64,000 nt of DNA, taken from the NCBI RefSeq assembly GCF_000559085.1, contig NZ_JALN02000001.1, positions 3,286,001-3,350,000 of the forward strand, in the 5' to 3' direction. Each line of letters begins with the position of its first letter. Position 1 is the first letter of the stretch. Below the pieces are notes generated by a model, which did not search any database, was not told the DNA's origin, and was given only the letters and a program-made list of their open reading frames with translations. Made by a program: the position numbers and the translations under genes. The stretch is from Mycolicibacterium aromaticivorans JS19b1 = JCM 16368. Lineage in GTDB: Bacteria; Actinomycetota; Actinomycetes; Mycobacteriales; Mycobacteriaceae. Shown here one piece after another: positions 40,980 through 48,827 of the stretch.

Positions 40980-41521
40980 GACGGGATCTCCTCCTCGGCT
41001 TCGGTCGCCGCAGGACGCCATTCGGAGTCCCGCTCGAACGCCGCGATCAGCATCCGCTCCAGCTGGGTCAGCTGCCGGTAGAACCGCTCCACCGAGCGCG
41101 GCGAGCCCACGTCGAGCACATGGACGTACACCAGCCGTCGCGCCTGGTCGATCTCGAGCACGATCGTCCCCGGCGTCAGGTTCATGATGTTGACCGCCAG
41201 GGCCAGCACGAGATCGGACTTCAGGGCCAGATGGCCGCGCAGCACCGCCGACAGCGGTGGCTTGCCCGGCCGGATCGCCAGCCAGGCGACCTGCACCGAG
41301 GACTGCATCAGCCACCACGCGACATGAATCACCAGCCGCAGCAGCGACAACGGATGCAACCGGCCCTGCACCGGAACCGACGGCAGCGGCAGCAACAGGA
41401 TTATCAGCAGCGCCACCGCCAGCCCGGAGAGCACGTTGGCCACCGACACGGTGCCCCACAGCAGCAACCACACCAGTGTGAGCCACACCAGCGTCCAGAC
41501 CCGAAGCGCCCAGATTCTCAT
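40976..41521 (-). CDS. mrpE: Na+/H+ antiporter subunit E
   Basis: A 181-residue MrpE subunit: two or three N-terminal TM helices (WTLVWLTLVWLLLWGTVSVANVLSGLAVALLIILLLPL, then LLRLVIHVAWWLMQSSVQVAWLAI) and a conserved cytosolic domain with VNIMNLTPGTIVLEID and VYVHVLDV. The extended charged C-terminus (ERDSEWRPAATEAEEEIPS) is usual in actinobacteria. Overlaps mrpD and mrpF by four bases each. Confidence 0.94.
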   Translation of the reverse strand: MRIWALRVWTLVWLTLVWLLLWGTVSVANVLSGLAVALLIILLLPLPSVPVQGRLHPLSLLRLVIHVAWWLMQSSVQVAWLAIRPGKPPLSAVLRGHLALKSDLVLALAVNIMNLTPGTIVLEIDQARRLVYVHVLDVGSPRSVERFYRQLTQLERMLIAAFERDSEWRPAATEAEEEIPS

Positions 41522-43119
41522 CGGTGGCTCCCCAGCACCGCGGTGATGTACTGGCCGCGGTCGAGCACCTCGTCGGCCGCGCGATCGGTGTAACCGATGA
41601 TGGGCCCCGCCGCCACCGTCAACACCAGCCCGACAGCGATCAAAGCCATTGTGGGGACCAGCATTCCGACCGGCATCCGGCCGACATCGCCCCGGTCGTC
41701 GAACGCGACGTCATCGGAGTAGTCGTCGAGCAGAACCGACGGCGCGGAGTCGGCGAGGGCGCCTTCGGGTGCGTCGACCCGCGCCCGCCAGAACGCCTTG
41801 GTCCACACTCGGGCCACCACATACAACGTCAGCAAGCTGGTCACCACCGACCCGGCGACCAGCAGCCAGGCCAGTACCGAACCATTGGCGGTACCCGCCT
41901 CGAGCAGCGCGACTTTACCGATGAAGCCCGAAAACGGCGGGATACCACCGAGATTCAGGGCCGGCACCATGAAGACGAATGCCAGCAGCGGGCTGGCGGC
42001 GGCCAGTCCGCCGAGGCGGCGCAGGGTCGACGCTCCCGCCTGCCGCTCGATCAATCCGACCACCAGGAACAGGGTGGTCTGCACGATGATGTGGTGGGCG
42101 ACGTAGTAGATCGCCCCCGACATGCCCAGCCGGCTGGACAGCGCGATGCCGAAGACCATGTAGCCGATGTGACTGATGAGGGTGAACGACAGCAGTCGTT
42201 TGATGTCACTCTGCGCGATCGCACCGAGGATGCCGACCAGCATGGTCAGCAGCGCCGCGACCAGCAGCACATCGTCCAGCCGGCCGGCGGGGAACAGCAG
42301 CGAGTGCGCCCGGATGATCGCGTACACACCGACTTTGGTGAGCAACCCGGCGAACACCGCGGTGACCGGGGCCGGCGCGGTCGGATAGGAGTCCGGCAGC
42401 CACGCCGACAGCGGGAACACCGCCGCTTTGATGCCGAACGCGACCAGCAGCACCGCGAAGATGGCGCTGCGGGTGCCGGTGGTGACCTCCTGTAGCCGCA
42501 GCGACAACTCCGCCATGTTCAGCGTCCCGGTCGTCGCGTAGATCAGTGCCAATCCGATCAGGAAGATCAGCGACGACACCATCGACACCATCACGTAGGA
42601 GATTCCGGCGCGGACCCGTTCCTTGCTCGCGCCGATGGTCAGCAGCACGAAGCTCGCCGAGAGCAGCACCTCGAAACCGACGTACAGGTTGAACAGGTCA
42701 CCGGCCAGGAACGCCGTGCACACGCCGGCCGACAGCACCAGGTAGGTGGGTAGGAAGATCGACACCGGTTGGCGCTCGTCGCCGTCCCGGATGCCCTGCC
42801 CGATGGCGTAGAACACCACGGCCAGCAGCACGATCGCCGACACCACCAGCATCAGCGCCGACAGGCGGTCGGCCACAAGTGTGATGCCCAGCGGCCCGAG
42901 CCCCGCATCGGTCGGACCCCAGCCGCCGACATGCAATGCCTGGGTGCCGTCGCGGTCGGTCAGGTAGAGCAGCGCCACGCACACCACCAGCACGCCGCTC
43001 AGCGCGGCCAGCGCGATCAACCGTTGCAGCCGCGGCCTGCGCCCGGCGATCAACGTGAACGCCGCTGCCACCAACGGGATCAGCACGGGCAGCGGCATCA
43101 GCACGCCAGTGGTGTTCAT
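41518..43119 (-). CDS. mrpD: Na+/H+ antiporter subunit D
   Basis: A 533-residue proton-conducting subunit homologous to complex I NuoM/N/L, with about 14 TM helices. Conserved features are LVADRLSALMLVVSAIVLLAV, the YVGFEVLLSASFVLLTIG helix with its key Glu, FGIKAAVFPLSAWLPDSYPTAPAPVTAVFAGLLTKVGVYAIIR (helix with the essential Lys) and AQSDIKRLLSFTLISHIGYM. A charged loop of about 30 residues (EGALADSAPSVLLDDYSDDVAFDD) is inserted before the last helix. ATG 43119 overlaps the mrpC stop (ATGA). Confidence 0.95.
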   Translation of the reverse strand: MNTTGVLMPLPVLIPLVAAAFTLIAGRRPRLQRLIALAALSGVLVVCVALLYLTDRDGTQALHVGGWGPTDAGLGPLGITLVADRLSALMLVVSAIVLLAVVFYAIGQGIRDGDERQPVSIFLPTYLVLSAGVCTAFLAGDLFNLYVGFEVLLSASFVLLTIGASKERVRAGISYVMVSMVSSLIFLIGLALIYATTGTLNMAELSLRLQEVTTGTRSAIFAVLLVAFGIKAAVFPLSAWLPDSYPTAPAPVTAVFAGLLTKVGVYAIIRAHSLLFPAGRLDDVLLVAALLTMLVGILGAIAQSDIKRLLSFTLISHIGYMVFGIALSSRLGMSGAIYYVAHHIIVQTTLFLVVGLIERQAGASTLRRLGGLAAASPLLAFVFMVPALNLGGIPPFSGFIGKVALLEAGTANGSVLAWLLVAGSVVTSLLTLYVVARVWTKAFWRARVDAPEGALADSAPSVLLDDYSDDVAFDDRGDVGRMPVGMLVPTMALIAVGLVLTVAAGPIIGYTDRAADEVLDRGQYITAVLGSHR

Positions 43120-43586
43120 CGCGACCCCTCGTGACCGGGCAGGGCATCGAGTTCGTCGGGCTCGTCGGTGTCGCGCGCCGACACAGGCTGGGGCGCGTCC
43201 TCGTCGATCGAGGCCGCGTCGGATTCGGACAACTTGGACACCCGGGTGTCCTCGGGATCGTTGCCGACGTCCTCTTCGGTGGTCAACCGGAACGAGCGAT
43301 ACGTCAGCGCCAGCACGAACGCGGCGATCCCCATCGCGATGACGATCGCGGTCAGGATCATGCCCTGGGCCAGCGGGTCGGCCGTCGTCGTCTCGGCGCC
43401 GCTGGTGCGGCCGTGGATGGGTGGGTTCCCGGCTTCGCCACCGACGGTGAGGATCAACAGATTCACTGCGTTGCCTGCCAGCAGCAGACCCAGCAGCATC
43501 CGGGTCAGGTTGCGCGAAAGCAACAGGTAGACACCGCAACTGGTGAGACCACCGATGATGATCAACGGAACCAGGTAGACGATCAT
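43116..43586 (-). CDS. mrpC: Na+/H+ antiporter subunit C
   Basis: A 156-residue NuoK-like subunit with three TM helices: VYLVPLIIIGGLTSCGVYLLLSRNLTRMLLGLLLAGNAVNLLIL and a third helix DPLAQGMILTAIVIAMGIAAFVLALTYR. A long acidic cytosolic tail (Glu/Asp/Ser-rich, about 45 residues) extends past the usual family end. ATG 43586 overlaps the mrpA stop (ATGA). Confidence 0.94.
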   Translation of the reverse strand: MIVYLVPLIIIGGLTSCGVYLLLSRNLTRMLLGLLLAGNAVNLLILTVGGEAGNPPIHGRTSGAETTTADPLAQGMILTAIVIAMGIAAFVLALTYRSFRLTTEEDVGNDPEDTRVSKLSESDAASIDEDAPQPVSARDTDEPDELDALPGHEGSR

Positions 43587-46483
43587 GACGCTTTCGCTCT
43601 CAGCGCGGGGCGGGCGGCGGTGGCCATTTCCTCGTCGATGCGCGCGCCGAGGCTGCGCAACACGTCGAGCACCAGTCCCAGCACGATCAGATACACGCCG
43701 AGGTCGAAGAACAGGGCGGTCACGAACTTCACGGAGCCCAGCAGCGGCAGGTGCAGCGAGATGACCGCCGAGGACAACGCGGGAGCACCCAGCAGCATCG
43801 AGCCGACGGCGGTGCCGCCCGACAGTGCCAGCCCCGCCCCGAGGATCTTCCCGGCGTCCAGCGGCAGTGTCTCGCCGAGTTCGTAGCGCCCGCCGGCCAG
43901 GTAGCGCAGCACCAGCGCCAGGCCCGCGGTCAGCCCGCCGGCGAACCCGCCGCCGGGAGTGTTGTGTCCGGTGAAGAAGAAGTACACCGACAGCACCATG
44001 ATCAGTGGGAATATCAGCCGGGTCGCCACCTCGAGCACCAGCGAGCGGTTGCGCGGGTCGCGCAGTTCGCTGCCGCGCAACCAGGTGGTGTCACCGACCG
44101 CCGGGCTGTAGGCCAATGCCGGCAGCGCCCCGATGTCGGGCTGGCCGGCATCGGAGACCCGCGGCGCGGCGCCGAACCGGCGGTTGCGGAACACCAGTGA
44201 TGCGACGCCGGTGGCGGCGACCACCAGCACCGAGATCTCCCCGAGGGTGTCCCAGGCGCGGATGTCGACCAGCAGCACGTTGACGGTGTTGGCCCCGTGC
44301 CCGCGGTCGTAGGCCGCGTCGGGCAGCAGAGCGGCGATCGGTGTGCCGATGCGGGCGGCCATCGCGAACGCGGCCAGGGTGGTGACGGTGGCGCCGACGG
44401 CGAGTGCCAGCGCGATCCGGGGGAGCCGGAAGCGCGGGGACTCCTCGGCCTCGGCGGGCAGTGTCCGCAGCACCAGAACGAAGATGACCAGCGTCAGGGT
44501 CTCCACCAGGAACTGCGTCAAGGCCAGGTCGGGGGCGCCGTGGAAGGCGAAGATCGCACCGCAGCCGTAGCCGGTGATGCCGACCAGCAGGACGGCCGCC
44601 AATCGGTTGCGCATCACGGTGGCGGCCACCGCGGCGGCCAGGATGAGCAGGCCCACCACCGGCTGGACCAGGGAATCCCACAGCCGGAACTCGGGACGGT
44701 CGAGCGGGCCGAACGCCAGCACCACGACGGGGAACAACACCAGCGTCGACAGGATCACCGACTGCGTGACCGGAATCGATCCGCGTTGGGTGATGGCCGT
44801 CAGCCGTAACGAGGCGACGTCGGCGCCGCGGATCACCGCGTCGTAGATCCGGTCGGCGTTGCCCAGCGGCAGCCAGGATCCCAGCTGGGCGAGGCGCAGA
44901 CGCTCGCGGCTGACGAACGCCCCGATGCCGATCGCCAGCACCAGTGCGGACAGCAGCAGCGGCAGGCCGATGCCGTGCCACAGTTCCAGCGTGTAGTGGC
45001 CGTCGTCGGCACCGGCGGCCGGCATGGTGGCCGCATAGCCGTCCAGGGTGGTGTCCAGCCGGCTGGGCACCAGACCGAAGAACAATCCGGCCGCGGCCAG
45101 GATCGTGGGCGCCACCATGAAGGCCGCCTTGGGGCGGTGCAAATTGGCCACCAGCGTCGAGGGTTCGTGAGATCCCTTGCGCGCGAACGCACCCCACAGG
45201 AATCGCAGACTGTAGATCGTGGTGAACACCGACCCGGTCACCACGCCGGTGAGCACGACCGGTGCCCACGCGCCAAGTGATTGGCTGTGCGCGATGGTCT
45301 CGAAGTCGGCTTCTTTGGCGACGAACCCGAGGAATGGTGGGATGGCGGCCATGCTGGCGGTCGCTGCCGCCGCGATGACGAACAGTCCCGGCATGCGGTG
45401 GCCCAGCCATGCCAGCCTGCGGATGTCGCGGGTACCCGTCGAATGGTCGATGACGCCGACGACCATGAACAGCGTCGCCTTGAACAGCGCGTGCGCACAC
45501 AGCATGGCCAGCCCGGCCAGCATCAGATCCTGACCGCCGCCACCCACCATCACCGTGATGAAGCCGAGCTGGCTGACCGTGCCGAACGCCAGGATCAGTT
45601 TGAGATCGTTCTCGCGAACCGCGCGCCAGCCGGCCAGCAACATGGTCAGCACGCCCAGTGTGATGACCGTGGGGCGCCAGCCCGGGGAGTCGGCGAACCC
45701 CGGCGCGAGCCGGGCGATCAGGTAGACGCCCGCTTTGACCATCGCGGCGGCGTGCAGATACGCGCTGACCGGAGTCGGCGCGGCCATCGCGCCGGGCAGC
45801 CAGAAGTGGAACGGCACGATCGCCGACTTCGACAACGCGCCCACGAGGACCAGGACGACGCCCACCGCGACGGCGGTGCCGTGCGGAGCCGTGACCACCA
45901 GTTCGGAGAGCAGATAGGTGCCGGCGGAGTGGCCGAGGATCACGATGCCGGCCAGCATGGCCAGCCCGCCCGCGGTGGTCACCAGCAGTGCCTGCATGGC
46001 TGCCCGGCGGCTGGTGGCCCGCTCGGCGTAGTGCCCGACGAGCAGGAACGACAACACGGTGGTCAGCTCCCAGAACGTGTAGAGCAGCAGCATGTTGTCG
46101 CTGGCCACCAGGCCGAACATGGCTCCCGAGAATGCGACGAGTTCGGCGGCGAAGCTGGGCAACCGGTTCTCGGTGTGGCCGTCGCGGTGGTGGAAGTATT
46201 CCGCGCAGTAGAACAGCACCAGTGCCCCGATGCCCAGGACGAGGACGCTCATTATCGCGGTCAGGGTGTCGAATCGCAGAGTGATGTTCATCGACAGCTC
46301 GGGCGCCCACGGGATACTGACCGATGGGGCCGATTGTCCGCTGTCGGGCCAGTTCAGCCCCACCCACACCAGCGAGCCCGCCGGCACCAGGGCCAGCGGG
46401 TAGAAGGCCAGCCGCCCCCATCGCCATACGAGAGCCGGCGCCATGGCGGCGGCAATCGCGTGCGCGATCAGGATGACGAGCAT
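43583..46483 (-). CDS. mrpA: Na+/H+ antiporter subunit A fused to subunit B
   Basis: A 966-residue, about 20-helix protein. The N-terminal part is the NuoL-like MrpA core, including LYTFWELTTVLSFLLVG (key Glu), ALSKSAIVPFHFWLPGAMAAPTPVSAYLHAAAMVKAGVYLIAR (key Lys) and ALFKATLFMVVGVIDHSTGTRDI. Next come the NuoJ-like MbhE/MbhD parts with FHGAPDLALTQFLVETLTLVIFVLVLR. The final 150 residues are an MrpB domain (LIFPLIMVLSVYFFFTGHNTPGGGFAGGL). The fusion explains the absence of a separate mrpB. First gene of the operon, which overlaps throughout. The complex handles Na+ and pH stress in the membrane. Confidence 0.95.
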   Translation of the reverse strand: MLVILIAHAIAAAMAPALVWRWGRLAFYPLALVPAGSLVWVGLNWPDSGQSAPSVSIPWAPELSMNITLRFDTLTAIMSVLVLGIGALVLFYCAEYFHHRDGHTENRLPSFAAELVAFSGAMFGLVASDNMLLLYTFWELTTVLSFLLVGHYAERATSRRAAMQALLVTTAGGLAMLAGIVILGHSAGTYLLSELVVTAPHGTAVAVGVVLVLVGALSKSAIVPFHFWLPGAMAAPTPVSAYLHAAAMVKAGVYLIARLAPGFADSPGWRPTVITLGVLTMLLAGWRAVRENDLKLILAFGTVSQLGFITVMVGGGGQDLMLAGLAMLCAHALFKATLFMVVGVIDHSTGTRDIRRLAWLGHRMPGLFVIAAAATASMAAIPPFLGFVAKEADFETIAHSQSLGAWAPVVLTGVVTGSVFTTIYSLRFLWGAFARKGSHEPSTLVANLHRPKAAFMVAPTILAAAGLFFGLVPSRLDTTLDGYAATMPAAGADDGHYTLELWHGIGLPLLLSALVLAIGIGAFVSRERLRLAQLGSWLPLGNADRIYDAVIRGADVASLRLTAITQRGSIPVTQSVILSTLVLFPVVVLAFGPLDRPEFRLWDSLVQPVVGLLILAAAVAATVMRNRLAAVLLVGITGYGCGAIFAFHGAPDLALTQFLVETLTLVIFVLVLRTLPAEAEESPRFRLPRIALALAVGATVTTLAAFAMAARIGTPIAALLPDAAYDRGHGANTVNVLLVDIRAWDTLGEISVLVVAATGVASLVFRNRRFGAAPRVSDAGQPDIGALPALAYSPAVGDTTWLRGSELRDPRNRSLVLEVATRLIFPLIMVLSVYFFFTGHNTPGGGFAGGLTAGLALVLRYLAGGRYELGETLPLDAGKILGAGLALSGGTAVGSMLLGAPALSSAVISLHLPLLGSVKFVTALFFDLGVYLIVLGLVLDVLRSLGARIDEEMATAARPALRAKAS

Positions 46484-46653
46484 GGCACTCCGATCTTGAG
46501 GACATGCCTGCGCGTCGTGGATCTGTTGGGCGCGCCAGCGTGTCGGGATCTACCGGTCGGTCGGGGTGTCAGCCAAAGGTTTTCGGCTATGTCCTTCGTG
46601 CAGTCTACGTGGTTGACTCCTGCGCAGAATGCCCGGTCGGACTGCCTTGGCGC

Positions 46654-47046
46654 TCAGCGTTGCGGCGCTGGCGCCGAAAGTGCTTGTTGAGCAATACGTT
46701 TCAGCATGTTACGGACGACGACGCGGTGTCCGCCGGATCCGATCACCAGGGCGCGATAGATCCTGCCCATGAATCCGGGAAAGGCCGCCCAGCTCTGTGC
46801 CACCACCCGGGTGCCGCCGACGGGATCGTCGTCGAGCAGGAAGATCAAGCGGTAGACCGACAACGGGTGCCGTCCCGTGAGGGCGAGGCGTTAGTTTTGC
46901 TCGGCGGCCTCGAGGGTGAATCCGAACGGCACCGTCTCGGAGTCGTCGGGGTTGCTGCGCATCGTTGCCAGCACTGCGCGCCACGTCGCTGCCCGGTCCG
47001 CGGGGACCGTTATGGCACGCTCAGTGATATAGGGCAAACGCTCCAT
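46654..47046 (-). pseudogene. SRPBCC-like gene split by one in-frame TAA
   Basis: From ATG 47046 an open frame reads MERLPYITERAITVPADRAA and on to GFTLEAAEQN, where TAA (46891-46893) stops it after 51 codons. The same frame then continues without another stop as RLALTGRHPLSVYRLIFLLD to GRIYRALVIGSGGHRVVVRN and ends at 46654. Together the halves look like one SRPBCC-type protein of about 130 residues (N-terminal strand/helix, then RLALTGRH core, GGTRVVAQSWAAFPGF strand and long C-terminal helix). A single base change would restore it. It is divergent from the TetR gene 21 bases away and may once have been its target. Read error or recent nonsense mutation are both possible. Confidence 0.65.
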
Positions 47047-47067
47047 ATAGAAGGACTGTGCGAGATC

Positions 47068-47670
47068 GTGGCACCCCCGCGGAAGGATGAAACGGACGCC
47101 ATCCTGGCTGCGGCGCGCGGCCTGATCCTCGCCGAGGGGCCTCGCTCGGCCAGCGTCACGGCCATCGCCAAAGCCAGCGGTGCCCCGGTGGGCACGCTCT
47201 ACCACCGGTTCGGCAATCGCGATGCGGTGGTGACGGCGGTGTGGCTGCGCGCCCTCACCCGCTTCCAGTCCCAGGCGATGGCTGCGGCCGGTTCGGATCC
47301 GCTGGAGGTTGCGGTCGCGATGGCCCTGGCCGCGCTCGAATTCGCGACGGACTGCACCGGGGATGCGCGGGTGCTGTTGGCGATCCGGCCCGGCGATCTG
47401 CGCGACGCCCAGCCGGACCCGGAATTCACGGCGACGCTGGCGGCGATGAATGCGCCGCTGGCCGACCGGATGGCTGAGCTGGCTCGCCAGCTGTACGGAC
47501 GCTCCGACGCCCGCAGCATCGACGCCGTCACCAGGGCGGTCGTCGACCTGCCTTACGCGGTGGTGCGGCGTCATGCCCACGGCGAGGGCATGCCGCCGTG
47601 GGCGCGGGCCGATTTGTCGGCGTCGGTTCGGGCGCTGTTGACCGCGCCCATGCCGGACGGACCGGCCTAA
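47068..47670 (+). CDS. TetR-family regulator
   Basis: A 200-residue one-domain-plus-ligand repressor. The N-terminal helix-turn-helix is DAILAAARGLILAEGPRSASVTAIAKASGAPVGTLYHRFGNRDAVVTAVW. The C-terminal ligand domain is helical and poorly conserved. GTG 47068 follows GAAGGA by 13 bases; TATAGA nearby suggests a short leader. It is divergent from the broken SRPBCC-like gene and convergent, with a four-base overlap, with the unknown gene ending at 47667. Confidence 0.88.
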   Translation: MAPPRKDETDAILAAARGLILAEGPRSASVTAIAKASGAPVGTLYHRFGNRDAVVTAVWLRALTRFQSQAMAAAGSDPLEVAVAMALAALEFATDCTGDARVLLAIRPGDLRDAQPDPEFTATLAAMNAPLADRMAELARQLYGRSDARSIDAVTRAVVDLPYAVVRRHAHGEGMPPWARADLSASVRALLTAPMPDGPA

Positions 47671-48059
47671 CGCTGCTTGTAGGTGACCGTCTGGACGCTG
47701 TTGACGGCCGGGTGCGCGGTGTGGAGGACTTCGGTGGTACCCGTTGAGCTGGCGGTCATCCGGGCGCGACGCGCGTCGGCGCTCGCGGCGATCGCGATGC
47801 CACCGGCATTGACCAGGTGATCCGGATGCCGGTAGGCGAAGTTACAGTTCGCCGGACCACCCTTGGCGCGGCTTTTCCCTTTGAGGAATGCCGTTGCGCC
47901 CGCTGCGATCCGGGGCGGATAGCTCGCGACGTTGGCGGTGATGTCGGCGACGAAGACCAGATCGTGGTCGGTCGTGTTGGTCAGCTCGAACTCCCACCCG
48001 TCGTAGTTCGGTCCCCAGAGGTCTGGTTGATCCGGCATAGCGGTCATGGTCGCGTTCAT
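47667..48059 (-). CDS. Hypothetical protein, beta-rich, 130 residues
   Basis: I do not recognise the family. The sequence alternates short strands and turns: DGWEFELTNTTDHDLVFVAD, NVASYPPRIAAGATAFLKG, ANCNFAYRH and GIAIAASADARRARM, ending VNSVQTVTYKQR, as in a small beta-sandwich. There is no signal peptide. ATG 48059 has AAGGA six bases upstream. A longer in-frame extension to 48188 lacks such a site. Possible relation to small lipid- or sugar-binding beta-sandwich proteins is a guess from pattern only. Confidence 0.65.
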   Translation of the reverse strand: MNATMTAMPDQPDLWGPNYDGWEFELTNTTDHDLVFVADITANVASYPPRIAAGATAFLKGKSRAKGGPANCNFAYRHPDHLVNAGGIAIAASADARRARMTASSTGTTEVLHTAHPAVNSVQTVTYKQR

Positions 48060-48320
48060 GGGTGTCCTTCTGAGCTCGAGGTAACTGCCAAGTGCCAGTA
48101 AGGATCCCGTAGACGGTGACGGCTGCGCATCGGCCGATCGGGGGGTGAGAGGGAGGGAACCGGTGTCCCCCAATCGGACTACCGGCAATACGTACGGACC
48201 GGGAGCAGGTGCCCCAGCAGCCCGATCGCCCCGCCGAGGATCGGCCAGGCGGTGGTGGTCATACCGTCCAACTCTGACATGTCACTAATGGACTGTCAAA
48301 GGGTGTTGTTGAATTGGGGC

Positions 48321-48767
48321 ATGGCCGACCAGGACAGAATCGTCAGCGCCACCCGGCGGATTTCCGCACCCGCCGCGATCATCTTCGAATTGATCGCCGA
48401 CCCGGCGCGCCAGCCGGAATGGGACGGCAACGACAACCTCGCGCAAGCGGCTCGGGGCCAGCGGGTCCGCGCCGTCGGGGACGTCTTCACCACCACGCTC
48501 ACGCAGGGCGCCAATCGGGAGAACCACGTCGTCGAGTTCGACGAGGGCCGGCTGATCGCGTGGCGGCCCGCACCCCCGGGTGGCGCCCAACCGGGCCACC
48601 TGTGGCGCTGGCGGCTCGACCCTGCCGACGACGGCACCACCGTCGTCACGCACACCTACGACTGGACCGAGTTGACCGACCCGGACCGTCTGGCCCGCGC
48701 GCAAGCCACCACCGCGGACAAATTGGCGGCGTCGGTCGACCGGCTCGCCGCACTCGCCGAGGGTTAG
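48321..48767 (+). CDS. SRPBCC-family protein
   Basis: A 148-residue START-like protein: DRIVSATRRISAPAAIIFELIADPARQPEWDGNDNL, then RAVGDVFTTTL, ENHVVEFDEGRLIAWRPAPPG, HLWRWRLDPADDGTTVVTHTYDWTELTD and a closing helix. It is a distant paralogue of the protein at 55676 (shared HTYDWTELT/TYDWSG strand). Such proteins bind lipophilic ligands; no catalytic residue is evident. The 261-base gap before it contains nothing I can assign. It ends 60 bases from the convergent AAA ATPase gene. Confidence 0.85.
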   Translation: MADQDRIVSATRRISAPAAIIFELIADPARQPEWDGNDNLAQAARGQRVRAVGDVFTTTLTQGANRENHVVEFDEGRLIAWRPAPPGGAQPGHLWRWRLDPADDGTTVVTHTYDWTELTDPDRLARAQATTADKLAASVDRLAALAEG

Positions 48768-48827
48768 CGCCCCGCATCTGCCGGTGGTCCGGTTCCTCCT
48801 CCGCGCTCGTCCCTCGCGCGGCATCGG

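Noticed and set aside
44091..46505. An 804-codon minus-strand frame overlapping mrpA
   Set aside because: Arg/Gly-rich shadow of mrpA in another frame; mrpA has clear antiporter motifs throughout.
46891..46893. Stop-codon readthrough or recoding at the in-frame TAA
   Set aside because: TAA is not used for selenocysteine, and no slippery site or downstream structure is evident. A nonsense mutation or read error is simpler.
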